A stretch of DNA of 64,000 nt. It comes from Wallemia ichthyophaga EXF-994. Taxonomy: Eukaryota; Basidiomycota; Wallemiomycetes; Wallemiales; Wallemiaceae. The position numbers and the translations under genes are program-made. Shown piece by piece: positions 31,915-42,055 of the stretch. The notes below the pieces were generated by a model. The model saw nothing but the letters and a program-made list of their open reading frames with translations, searched no databases and had not been told where the DNA came from. The stretch spans positions 183,925 through 247,924 of the forward strand of contig NW_008806291.1 of assembly GCF_000400465.1 (NCBI RefSeq). The letters are read 5' to 3'. How positions within the stretch are numbered: position 1 is the first letter of the stretch; every line of letters begins with the position of its first letter.

Positions 31915-32635
31915 TCAACCGAGCACCCCCTTAAAAGCATCAGTGACGCGCTTTATATCGTACATATTCAACACATATCCGTCGCTACGCGTGAGGTGAC
32001 CACCATGACGCGCGAGACGGCTGCAATTGGGGCTTTTGAGGAGGTGAGAGTTTAGCAGATGAGCGGGTGGGCTAGAAACGCGGTCTATGCATCCAGGGAC
32101 TATCTTTGGCGGGCCACCATCCACCACTATAAGCAGGCTGTTTGGTTCGAGGAGGATCGGCGTGGCTGAGACATCTGTTTGAGCTACGAGATGAGTACCC
32201 AGTGTGAATGTGGCTGTCGTCGATTTGACACCCTGCGCGCACCCCTGGCCCGACTGGATAGCGTAGAGTTCTGCGTAGTTGGGATGCACTGCTGTGCACT
32301 CCTCTATGCGCTGGTAGAGCGTATCCATCCAAGCCGGGGTGCTGCTTTGTATCAGTTTGCCGGTTCGGGTGAGTTGACCACCTGTTTGATTAGAAATTGA
32401 GCAAATTTCGCAAATAAAGGAGAATAAACGGGAACACACCTATAAAGAGGTGCCTGTATCACTTTTTAATGTAATTTGGGCTTGGAAGTAGCGCTACCCA
32501 CTTGTAACCGTCGTTGTACCGCCAGGATCGCTCAGTGATTGCTGAAATAGCCTCGAGAAGACCATCTAAATCGTGTCTGCTGAGCAAGTCCGGGATGTAA
32601 ATCAGCCGATCAGAAACGAAATTGGCGGTGTTCAT
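31915..32635 (-). CDS. AlkB-family (ALKBH6-like) protein lacking the catalytic residues
   Basis: Exons 32509-32635 and 31915-32381 (127-bp intron, donor GTTACA, unusually long and weak for this region); about 239 residues are encoded across 594 nt, i.e. 197 aa. The spliced start FVSDRLIYIPDLLSRHDLDG and SWRYNDGGQLTRTGKLI resemble the ALKBH6 entry. The strand ATFTLGTHLVAQ matches TISLGSHTVLD, and ILLEPNSLLIVV matches the LLLEPRSLLV strand. The segment that should carry the iron-binding H-x-D (PHEDGP-like) is shortened to QGCAQGVKS, the distal His (HGI) is PGC, and the 2-oxoglutarate Arg region reads SDGYVLNMYDIKRV. A non-catalytic relative is therefore likely. The family assignment is by fold-order similarity and is moderate. 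Confidence 0.55.
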
Positions 32636-32700
32636 CGATGTTGGTGTACAAAACTTGGCTGCGGCTGAGAGTGGCTGAGAGTGGCTGAGAGTGGCTACTC

Positions 32701-33357
32701 TTACTCCTTCTCCTGCTGCTGCTCGACCTCCCTCTTCTCTCTCCTCCTCTTGACATCAAAGTTCCAGATCCTGGCTGTATTGACGTCGGTGATAGTTGTT
32801 TGTTCCCTGATGAATTCCAAATCTTCATTGCACTGCTCGTACGAAACACCAGCCAGCTTCTCCTTCTTCTCGAGGAGCGCTATAGCCTCTGGTATTGTAT
32901 AGCTGAGCATTGTATTTGCCTGTGTTTGCATATCAGTAGACGCATAAGGCTAACACACCACCCACACCCAACCACAGGTACACCACGTCGCTCTTGTCCA
33001 GCTCAGCCTCCGCGTAAAGCGTGTCGTGCAGCTCAAACAGCGTTTTTGTCTTTGTGCCGTCCTCATTCGCGCCGTGCAAATGCCTAACCATGGACAGCGT
33101 CTTGGAGATGTCCGGTATCTTGACATCGAGGGATTTCTTCTTTTGTAGAAGTGATATTTCCATGTATCTGTACTTGGATGCCATCTCCTGGAACTGCTTC
33201 AACGCGCTGTCCACCTCTGCGCCCTCTCCACCGATATATTCCACTACGTCGGCCTGTTTTCCATTTTTGATGAGATATCCACAGCGTATACGCTCTAACC
33301 CACCACAAACGGCGCTGCCGGAATGTTCCGCGGATTCGTTGAGACTGATTCGCTCAT
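32701..33357 (-). CDS. PAC10: Prefoldin subunit 3 (VBP1/Pac10)
   Basis: Exons 33304-33357, 32966-33253 and 32701-32919 (introns 50 and 46 bp, donors GTGGGT, all phase 0); 186 aa as in the family. The spliced sequence shows the head NIPAAPFVADVVEYIGG, the first coiled coil (LKQFQEMASKYRYMEISLLQ, KKKSLDVKIPDISKTL), the hairpin DKSDVVYLWLGANTMLSYTI and the second coiled coil ending AIALLEKKEKLAGVSYEQCN, then a basic Glu/Lys-rich tail. Prefoldin delivers nascent actin and tubulin to the CCT chaperonin. Its start is 44 bp from that of the divergent membrane-protein gene. Confidence 0.93.
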
Positions 33358-33401
33358 TTCAGTTGGTCGTTCTTGTCGTTGACCCAAACCACCAAACCAC
33401 C

Positions 33402-34337
33402 ATGCCGATCAATTTTCTCTTTTTTCCTCCGCTCTACTGCCCAGTCGGCATCTATCGCTTGCTCAGTGATTCCCATGTTCGATCACCCATCTACTCGCTC
33501 TGTCGTAAGGGTTTGGCCACTGGGCTCATCACAGCGAGCGTCTACGTCCTTGTTACTTATCCGATACAGAATCGCCTGCTCAGCATTTACCTCAGCTTGT
33601 TCTACAGCACTCCCTCCTCACACCGCTTCTCTACGCTGATGCTTGTCAGCACCCAATTCACCGCCATTCTCCAGTTCTTCATCAACAAGCGCATCGCTCA
33701 GTCCCGGCGTCTCGCGTACTCCCTCACCATCCAATCCCGGGCTAAAGAAAACGCTTTCTGGGGCAAATATGTCGAGGAATTCAATCTTAACACTCCAGCT
33801 GGTCGATCGCTGCAAAATGAGGCGCTTAAGCAGGCAAAAACCAGAAAATCGGGCTGGAGCGGTTTGGTTGAGGGTAGAAAGCGCTCTAAAGCCCTCGCTT
33901 TGCTAATCAAACTCCTCCTCCTCCCCGTCGACGTCATCCCTCTTGTCGGCATCGTTATAGGTGCGACTCTCCGCTCTGTCGCCCTCACCAGACGCCTCCT
34001 CAAGCCATATTTCGCCGCGAAGAATATGTCCAAGTATCAGCGAGAAGTCTTCATCCAGCAGCGCTCTTTTGAGTTGAGGTGTGAGTCAGGCTGAATACGT
34101 TTTAACCGCCCAGTAACACCCCCTCCTCTCACAGCTTTCGGCTTTGCGGCTGCCTTACTCGAACGCACACCTTTCGTTGGCCTCCTCTTCTCCATATCTA
34201 CACCCATTGCTGCCGCTATGATGGCTGTCGACTTTGAAAAACGCCAAAACTCGCTTCGTTGCGTTCATGACGCTGATAAACCTCCTTGGGGGAGTGTACA
34301 CGTCGGTCACGCTATACCTCAGAAGAAAACGACATGA
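33402..34337 (+). CDS. EI24/Rrt8-like multi-span membrane protein
   Basis: Exons 33402-34080 and 34135-34337 (54-bp intron, donor GTGAGT); 293 aa. Begins with a hydrophobic PINFLFFPPLYCPVGIYRLL and has about five hydrophobic segments, including LLLLPVDVIPLVGIVIGATL and, across the splice, GFAAALLERTPFVGLLFSIS, ending in PIAAAMMAVDFEKRQ. The PLxGxxxxxxLxR pattern and ERxPxxGLLFxxSxxIGAAxWAxDxEK-like end match fungal Lds/Rrt8/EI24-domain proteins, found on lipid droplets and outer spore wall. Function here is inferred only from that family. The open frame extends upstream antisense to prefoldin, but the ATG at 33402 is chosen because the hydrophobic start and family length fit. Confidence 0.68.
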
Positions 34338-34421
34338 ATGACTAGATGAACAAGAGTGGAAATGGGTGTGTAAATGAGAGATATTAATGATATCAAGGAG
34401 TCGCCTGGAATTTGCGCACAC

Positions 34422-35480
34422 CTACTTCCTAAACAGCTTCTTCCATCCTGAGACATGTTTCGTCGCTTTGTTATCAGGCACACTAATGCCATCACTAAAA
34501 GCCATAGACATCATTGGTTCAGGAATAGGGTATGCTTTCATTTTGTCCTGTTGTTGAGCCGGTGATGATTTGGATTTATGGAGCTGCTGGTGTTGCTGTT
34601 GCTTAAATGGATCGCTCATCAAACTCTGGCTTCGATAGCGGGGTTGATCCGACTGGACCACCTCAATTGCATCGATATCACCATTACCATCCACTCCCCT
34701 CTCCCTCCTATCTTTCTCCCGCTTCTCCCTCATGGCACTCTCGCTCGCAGTCATCTCCAGCCTAGCCAGAGCATCCGAGTCGCTCTTCTCCCTCGTCTCA
34801 GCACTCCTCTTAAACTGCTCCTGCAGCGCTACCTCGCGTTCTTTCTCCTGCGCCCTCTTCGCCGCCTCTTCCTTCTCTCTGCGTATGCGCTCGCTGCGCG
34901 GTGGCTTCGCCTTGGGTTTGCGCGGGTAAACGAGCTGACCATCGGCTGTTAAAATTGGGAGCTGAGACGGTGCGTCGAACCCCCACATACCGCCGCCCGT
35001 ATCCACAGGCGCTTTTGAGTGCACCTGCTGGATGATAATTTGTGGTTGTTGGTGTGTTTTTGTGTTGCTGTTGGTCGTGTTGCTAGTCACACCGCTGAAT
35101 ATCCCACTAGACATAGCCTTGCTCGACCGCCCACTGCTACCACTGCTGATACTGCGATTCGAGCTCATCTTTGCCGCTATCTCATCCTCCCTTCTCTGTA
35201 GCTCCGCTTTGGCTCGCGCGATGCTGTAACGTGTTAGCATCCCTTTGGCCCAGATCTCAAATCACCCAACTCACTCGGCCCATTCTTTTTCTGCACTTTT
35301 TGCTTCTTCTAACTCTTGCACATCTTGTGCTTCTTCCCAGTCAGTTGTAAACTCCCTCTGATATTGTGGGCTAATAAATCCATTTCGATTCTGGTTCATC
35401 TCCCTCACTTTCTCGGTGTGATGTTGACAATTACAGATAGCGGGGTGGTAGTACGCCTTGCAGCATGACATGGCTGTCAT
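34422..35480 (-). CDS. Hypothetical protein with coiled coil, 335 aa
   Basis: Exons 35275-35480 and 34422-35223 (51-bp intron). The N-terminus has a conserved-looking Cys/His cluster (MSCCKAYYHPAICNCQHH) that might bind metal, then an acidic helix. A long charged helix follows (ARAKAELQRREDEIAAKM, later RIRREKEEAAKRAQEKEREV). A Ser/Gly-rich linker, a Gln/His run and a basic end VSGWKKLFRK close the protein. No family recognised. The join EWAD-IARAKAEL is in frame with good splice signals. Confidence 0.6.
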
Positions 35481-35822
35481 TCAACTGTCAGTTCATTCTG
35501 TTTTCAGGAACCACCCTTATCTGATGCTTGACAGGTCCAAGTAAATTTTTCATTTTAGTACATTTATTCATTAAATCAGTGTATTTTAATTGCGCCTGTA
35601 TATTTGTTCTTTCTGTCAACCACCCCTCTCATTTTCTGGTGACCAGCTTTTTGGTGTTCCGACACCATGCATTACTTTGCAGTGCATTACATAGATATAT
35701 GGCAAAATCAAAGTAACGTAAAAACTTATGATAATCTAAAGATGTGATACTTTCAAGGCTACACTCAAGTTGAAAGGAAACGAAATATAATCAAAATCAG
35801 TCAATACATCAAGACATGCCAG
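35481..35822. other. Intergenic, 342 bp
   Basis: Promoter side of the hypothetical gene and 3' side of the GH15 gene. Only short frames lacking recognisable content are seen. Confidence 0.5.
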
Positions 35823-38157
35823 CTACTTCTTCTCAATCGCCCTATCGACGTTGAAGCAGGCTGAGATAAGAGAAACCGCACTAAAGCCCTGCGGATAATT
35901 ACCCAGGGCCTGTCCGCCCTTGCCAATCTCCTCACTCAACAACCCCAGATTGCTAGTATACCCCAGAAAGTCCTCGAGCATAACGACAGACTGAGACAGC
36001 AGCTTTTTGTCGTATGCACCAGCGCGACATAGTGCCTCACACGCCCACAACGTGCATAGCCCAAACGCTCCTTCCTCACCCCCAATTCCGTCATTCGCTT
36101 TCGTTACGTCGTAGCGCGATACGAGGTTGTTTGAAGTAAGCCCACCCTTTTCAGGTGATAATAAAACGTGCTTGAGTGTGGATAGCAGACGCGGGTCGGT
36201 GGGCGCGATGAAGAAGGTGAGGGGCATGATCAAGATGGAGCTGTCTAGCACATCTCTATTCTCGTAGCTCTGCGTAGTGAATTATTGAGAGGGCTTTCTA
36301 ATCCAATCTTTAAACATACCTGCGAAAAGAAACCTAACTGCTTATTGTACCCCTTCTCTTGGATTTCCTCATAAATGTTGTCTCTATTTTCGAGCCACTT
36401 GAGGCGATTGGGGCAAGGTAGGCATCTCTTGTCTGCAAGGCGCAGTCCGCGGTCGATAGCCACCCAGCACATGACCTGTGAGAGTAGTGAATTGTGTGAG
36501 TATGTTAAAATGTTCTGCAGTTTGCAAAATAACGCTTTTTCGCAAGTCGCATTTTGCAACTCAAACATTTGTAACATAACATACCTTGGAATACTAGTCT
36601 ATGTCAGCCAAATAATTCTGAAACACCCCACTCACCAAGAAATTCTGCTTCTGAGATCTAACCTCCCAAATAGAAAGATCTGGCTGATTCCATGCGTCGC
36701 AAACATAATCAACAAGCTTGCGCATGCCTACCCAGCAATCGTACGATAGCGGGTTAGCGTGTTTCTGAGCAAGATAGACGGCATCAAGGACAGCGCCGTA
36801 GACGTCGAGCTGGAGGTGGTCTGCTGCACCATTTCCAATTCTCACCGGCTTCTGTCCCCTGTGACCAGCTAGGTGGGGCAGCTCAATCTCTGGCATCTCA
36901 CGCTGACCATGGATGGTGTAGACGATCTGCAGACTACCGTCGCTATTTGGGTGCTCGAGCAGGGAAGCTATCCAGTCAACATACGCATTTGCCTCTTCTT
37001 TGAAACCGAGCCTGACGAGGGCGTAGACGGTGAAGGACGAATCTCTAAGCCAAGCATAGCGATAGTCCCAGTTCCGTCCCGCTCCGTGTAAGTCTTCAGG
37101 CAGGGAGAATGTCGGTGCGGCAATCACGGCACCTGTAGGTGCAAAAGTGAGCAATTTGAGCGAGAGTGCTGAGCGCAGCACTTGCTCGCGCCACCGCCCC
37201 TTGTACTGCATCTTGGCCGACCACTGGAGCCAGTACTGCGTTGTGGATTCGAGGAGGTGTTCTGTAGAAGCGAAGGTGGGGGATGTACTATTATCCTCTC
37301 TTTCCGACAAGACTAAAGTAACCACTTGGCCTTCGGAGAGTGAAAATTTTATACATACTGCATCGCCGAGGAAGCCGCGCTCAGCTGCATTGTGCGATGT
37401 TAATGATACCGCTGGATCTGATACCGCATCTGGTGCGCCGACAGTACAGCGCAAATCGAGATTGATGTGGTCAGGGCAGTCGAAGTAGGCCGTGTTGCTA
37501 CCGCTATCGACGCGCACGCTGTGCCCCGAACGTGCATAGTTGAATGCAGGAGCACATTCGCTGACAAACGACATTGTCCCGCGGAGACACTCGACGCGTC
37601 GAACGAGATGTGTGGGGCTGCTGAGGGGCATGAAATCTACCAGTGTGTGAGTATGTGAGTGTACACCTCTGTTCCTATCTCAGGCACGCACCGTCTACGT
37701 TAGCAACGGCTGTACCTGAATCAGATTGACATGCTTGATACGCTCCAACTCACCGTCGTCAGCCAGGAACTTTGTATTGAGGATGTTGGTCGATGGGAGA
37801 TACATCTGCTTGTTTACAGTGGCTGTTTGTGGGTCAATACTCCAATGACCGCCCCTGCAGTGAAAATTTTAGCCCAAATTATCAGCGTGAGAAGACCCGT
37901 CTGTTCACAAGACTTACTTCTTCACATCAACAATGCGCGCAAAGATACTGTGGTGTGTTAACGCTGCTTTTATTTATCAGATATTCACCTGAGCCAACTC
38001 ACCTAGGGGAATCGAAATAAGGCATCGAGAGCTGAGCAGTGGTACAGTTCGACGACACTAAAGCCGCAGTCATGCAATTACCTATCACGCCATGTTCTTC
38101 AATATCCGTTTCACGCTCGTGGAAGCTTAGTTTGCTATTGGATGTTTGAAGAACCAT
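35823..38157 (-). CDS. Glycoside hydrolase family 15 protein (glucoamylase/trehalase-like), eight exons
   Basis: Exons: 38003-38157, 37918-37947, 37754-37854, 37692-37715, 36636-37636, 36585-36593, 36320-36475 and 35823-36269; 640 aa. The N-terminal beta domain starts EEHGVIGNCMTAALVSSN, with SMPYFDSPR joined to IFARIVDVKKGGHWSIDP. The (alpha/alpha)6 barrel has GAGRNWDYRYAWLRDSSFT, the GH15 substrate-site signature, then EIELPHLAGHRGQKPVRIGN. The 9-nt exon TATTCCAAG supplies Tyr-Ser-Lys and rebuilds NFLYSKVMCWVAIDRG. No signal peptide is present, so this is a cytosolic GH15 enzyme acting on alpha-linked glucosides or trehalose. Introns of 42-63 bp except one of 109 bp (36476-36584). Substrate is unassigned. 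Confidence 0.87.
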
Positions 38158-38339
38158 CGCAGTTGAAATCAAGTCAAGTAAAGTGATTAAGAGTACTATT
38201 AAATCGACTAGGTAATACAAAGAACATGAAATGCTTACAAGAAACGTACAAGATCTGCTGTTTGCAATGGAGATTATTTTCTTTACATGGGAGTGCAAAG
38301 GTCGTGAGGTGAGGATCCAATTCTATACTACATTGAGGG

Positions 38340-39509
38340 CTATAAAGAATGCGGCGAGTGAGCACTAGGACGTCGTTCGCTGCTAGTAGAGGGGCTCAAA
38401 ATACCCAGACCGACGCTGTCGCTAGGGCTAGGATTAGACCCCAAGAGGCTGAAGTTGGTGTCGACGGAGAGATTCATTGGCCTTTGGCTGTGTGCCTGCG
38501 GGGTGTAGTGCGATGAGCCCAGCGATAGCGGCGATAGTGGCTGTTCCATTCTAAACCCGCCACCATACTCGGACGCATACGGCGACGAATGCGTGCTGTA
38601 GAGATCGGGTATGGGCGAGCCTGCGCTGGATGGACTTGGCGAGTAGGGATACGGAGGGATAGTGGAGTTAGCCGCGTTTGTAGCGTGTGTTGAGGTGTCT
38701 GGCGAAGTGACGAATATCGGTGGCTGGGCGGGTGGTGTGGGTTTAAGGGGAAAATGGCTATTGGTGTTACCTCCGGTGGTGGCGTTGGTGTGAGCACCAC
38801 TGCCAGTGTCCATACCATCACCACCTCCACCACTGCCACTCCAGGGGTAGTCAAACGGCAAGCCACCATGCGTACCGTAGAGAAAGGCGTAAAGCTGCTT
38901 AACGACATCCTTCAGACACTGCGTCTCGCCCCGCGAATGCTCCAGCTGCTGCTCTAGAAAGAGTACACGCTGGTTGAGGGTGGCTATGGACTGGTTGGAC
39001 TGCGACTGGCTAAGCTGGAGGAGGGCGACGGAGGAAGGGAGGTCTGTGCTACGTGCTGCGGTGCTTGTAGACGTACTGGCCTCTGCGCCGTCGAGTACCT
39101 TTCTTTTGATGTCTTCGAGCAGGTCCTTGCGCCCTCTGAGGAAGTTGGGGTGGGAGAACTCCCACACTTGGTGCTCTGGGTGTGCCTTTTGCCCGCGTGG
39201 CGTCTTGTTGCACTTATGGAAGCCATACATATTCAGCTGCCTGACAAAGGAACTGAAATTGGAGTGCTTGAAATGGGTAGGCAAGATTTCCGAAGAGAAG
39301 AGAGAGAGATTGGCAACTATAAAACTATCGCCAGCCAGATTCCACGAGATTAGATTGTTGGTGTTGGCGTCGACCATCTCGTACAGCTTCGGGACGAAAG
39401 ACGAGCTAGCGCCCTGCTTTGATTTCTTGGAAGCGTGCGGCGACTCATCATCGGATAGCACCGAATTATCCCTTTTTATCTCATTTTTGTTCGGCTGCAG
39501 GAGGTCCAT
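38340..39509 (-). CDS. Heat-shock-factor-type transcription factor
   Basis: Single exon of 389 aa from the ATG at 39509 (the open frame continues upstream without ATG). The HSF DNA-binding domain covers residues ~38-140: FVPKLYEMVDANTNNLISWN, FSSEILPTHFKHSNFSSFVR, QLNMYGFHKCNKTPRG and VWEFSHPNFLRGRKDLLEDI. A short coiled coil (ATLNQRVLFLEQQLEHSRGE) gives the trimerisation or dimerisation helix, followed by a Gly/Ser/Thr/Pro-rich region. The response-regulator receiver domain of Skn7 is absent in the visible frame. It may be Hsf1-like or Sfl1-like. It shares a 40-bp head-to-head gap with the LisH gene. Confidence 0.9.
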   Translation of the reverse strand: MDLLQPNKNEIKRDNSVLSDDESPHASKKSKQGASSSFVPKLYEMVDANTNNLISWNLAGDSFIVANLSLFSSEILPTHFKHSNFSSFVRQLNMYGFHKCNKTPRGQKAHPEHQVWEFSHPNFLRGRKDLLEDIKRKVLDGAEASTSTSTAARSTDLPSSVALLQLSQSQSNQSIATLNQRVLFLEQQLEHSRGETQCLKDVVKQLYAFLYGTHGGLPFDYPWSGSGGGGDGMDTGSGAHTNATTGGNTNSHFPLKPTPPAQPPIFVTSPDTSTHATNAANSTIPPYPYSPSPSSAGSPIPDLYSTHSSPYASEYGGGFRMEQPLSPLSLGSSHYTPQAHSQRPMNLSVDTNFSLLGSNPSPSDSVGLGILSPSTSSERRPSAHSPHSL

Positions 39510-39549
39510 GGTGGTTGGAGTAGCGAGAGTAACGCGAATAACTCGATTA

Positions 39550-39945
39550 ATGGATTTGCGGACGTGAGCGGGAGTTGAAGCGCGGGTCACACGATAACAA
39601 ACGTAACACAGCCTAGATGAGCATGTCCTAAATTATCTCAATAGGCGGGGATACTCGCAGACCGTTGAACTGCTAAAGTTGGAGGCGGGGCTCGTGGTAA
39701 ATGCCGACGATAATTTTCTATCAGAGTGGTTCCAGGTGCTAAACGAGTGCAAGCAGAGCGAGGACTTTTCAAACCACTCCACCCAAGCCAAAACCAACCA
39801 ACTCCAAGATTCGTATCAGTTGCTCGCCATCGAGCAGAGGAAATTGCACAAAACACAGTCAATTGAGCAGGATAAACTCAAGACAATAGCCAGCAGATCA
39901 TCATCCACTAATATCCCCAACCCGCACAATTTTTCAAGCGAGTGA
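39550..39945 (+). CDS. Small LisH-motif protein
   Basis: Exons 39550-39563 and 39612-39945 (48-bp intron, donor GTGAGC); 115 aa. The splice creates MDLRTLDEHVLNYLNRRGYS, then QTVELLKLEAGL, a clear LisH dimerisation motif (L-x-YLxxRGYxxTxExLxxEA), followed by FLSEWFQVLNECKQ, recalling the segment after LisH in Flo8/Leunig-type regulators or the N-terminus of TAF5. The rest is a charged helix and a Ser-rich end. It has no WD40 or other domain. A GTGAGT donor sequence overlaps the stop region (about 39942), so the gene could once have continued to further exons that are gone, as the next 5 kb is gene-poor. Function unknown. Confidence 0.65.
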
Positions 39946-40514
39946 GTTGCTATTATGAGGTTTCACGGTGCGCATGTATTCTATACACTTTTGTTCTTTG
40001 TGCTTGTACTCTATGCATGGTATTTGGCCCGTATGTGATGCTCTCACGATGAAGACAATTTCTCGTGCGCCGTTCCATGCCGTCCAACGAACGTGCATCC
40101 CCCCATTGAACGTGCGCTATTAGACACTCAATTAATGCACATGATTATGGCATCAACTGAAATTCTACGCCAACTAGTGAAAGTAAATAAGTGTACTCTG
40201 CCCTCTACGTTCCTCCATTGCCAAATGCGATTCGATGGCTAGTCTGTCTTTGTTTCTCAGACAGAAAAGCTTAAAGTTCAGCTTAGTATTTGACTTATTA
40301 TTCAAACGTGTTTAAATGTTGATTTTCAACACTTGTAGATTTTGAGCAGAAATTGTGACATTCGAGGGCTTGTTTGGGTATACTCTTGCGGCTCAAGTAT
40401 TCTTTGAGATGGTACAAATTTCCTTAAGTTGAGCACTGCATCTCATTCGGTATTTTCACAGCTGTTCAGATTTGCAGATCGAAAATCCATTCGGTGCTGC
40501 TCTAAACAATCAGA
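39946..40514. other. Gene-free start of a 5.2-kb gene-poor block
   Basis: AT-rich, no recognisable coding content. Several short frames, none with family signal. Confidence 0.45.
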
Positions 40515-41909
40515 TTATCTCACAATATCAATCACGCATATTCCCACGCGTAATATCATATCCCATACAATAAGAATTGTTTCAATCAAGCAAGCATTAT
40601 TATTGAGACATTCAGAAGCACTACTCTCCCTCTTCGTCTCGAAAAGTCTCGAGCTTCCTCGAAGCTTTTTCAAGAGTGTCAAAGAAGTTAAAGAAAGACA
40701 TTCATGCATTCGATCTTGTTGGCAGCTATTTTTTGGAGCATTGGGTGGGTTTGAATAAACCTAGACAAAGCAATATCATCGACAAGATTATCTTCATTAG
40801 CCAAATTCAGCTCTTCAAGCTTGGTCATTATAAATTAAAGCAGCCTTCTTTAAAATTTTTGTAGAATTCAGAGGTGATTTGGTTTTTGACACTGAGAATT
40901 TTCACGTTTGAAAGCTTCGCATCTCTCGTGAGATTCATCATCTCATTACCTGCAGTGAGCAATGGCTCTCTCATGTCAATCTTGTGGAATTTCACTGACA
41001 GTCTCGCCCATCCTGAAATTTCACCTCCAGAAATGCAATTTAACTGCGTCAAATCTGGCAAAGAACGGTTATTGAGAGCTTTTCCAATCTTATTTGTTTT
41101 GATAGAATATAAATTAAGCATCTCGCAAGGCAAATAAAGCTTCGGACGGTTTGTTTCAGTTCCTGAGACCAGTGAATCGTCGTAAGTAACTTCAAGCGCA
41201 GTGAGATTAGGCATTAGCTTGAGTAGAAGCTGAGCGCTTCCTAACGAATGAAAATTTCTATTGCTGTGTTTTGAGCAGGGTCTTTTTAGTCTGATGAATT
41301 GGGAATTTTGGTTTCTGAATGTTTCAAGAGACTTCGCAAGTATACTCATGTCCATCAGAGTATCGCGTAGGTCTTCGCTGTAAGTTTCTGGCATGATTTG
41401 CTGCGATTCAGCTAATAAGATAAGTTTCCTGCATTTGAGATTTCTTGATATCTTGAGGTTCGAAGTCTTCCCTGATGCATCTGTATCTTCCAGAGTAAAG
41501 CGAAAATTGTAGACAAACAAAGTGGACAAACCATCTTCGTCTTCGCATAGCATTCCATAACAGTTTTTTCTAGCCATGAGTGCCAAATGACCGACTATCA
41601 GGGCATTCCTCTCAGGTGCCGACAGCGAAGCCTTGAGCTTTCTTACCTCAAAACTCCTGTCAATGAACCAGGAAGACGACGAGTAGACTTATCCAGATAC
41701 TTAGCATCTACATTGAAAGATTTTAATGTAATACTTGCCGTGATAATGAAGCATGGCTGCCCTCCAGCGCCGGTTAATCAATGACAGATACTAGATAGTC
41801 ATGACAGAGAATGTTTCAGGGCTATCCTGGACAATGAGATCGGATATTGATTGAATTAGCTCTGAGAAAAAATTGGAAGCGTTCAATTTGATAGTTGACA
41901 TAAGATTGA
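40515..41909 (-). pseudogene. Decayed F-box/LRR-like gene
   Basis: Reading from 41909, MSTIKLNASNFFSELIQSIS leads into SDLIVQDSPETF, then a TAG, then LINRRWRAAMLHYHGKYYIK in the same frame: an F-box-like hydrophobic pattern (L-x-xI-DxPETFS...NRRWRAA). The frame then shifts twice (NVDAKYLDKSTRRLPGSLT, SFEVRKLKASLSAPERNAL). A 252-codon open stretch (41586-40828) carries leucine-rich repeats such as LLKLMPNLTALEVTY and LPDLTQLNC. After its stop another shift reveals LEELNLANEDNLVDDIAL and later SLTSLTLLKKLRG. At least one stop and three frameshifts are not explained by credible introns, so a pseudogene is most likely. A multi-intron gene cannot be fully excluded. Confidence 0.55.
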
Positions 41910-42055
41910 ATTGGTGCGAGAGTGTGAGAGTGTGAGAACGTGGAAGTACGTAAGTAGAAGTGCGAGTAAATGAGATTATCAACCGGTAAATATGGTCTGC
42001 TATACTTTAAATGACATACTTGTAATAATCACGCGTGCGCAAAATTCACCTCCAA

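Noticed and set aside
33021-33401. N-terminal extension of the EI24-like frame by 127 residues
   Set aside because: The extension is antisense to the prefoldin 3 exons and lacks family similarity; the hydrophobic start at 33402 fits.
39510-39590. Upstream extension of the HSF-type protein
   Set aside because: The extended frame has no ATG and overlaps the LisH gene's first exon; ATG 39509 is the first Met.
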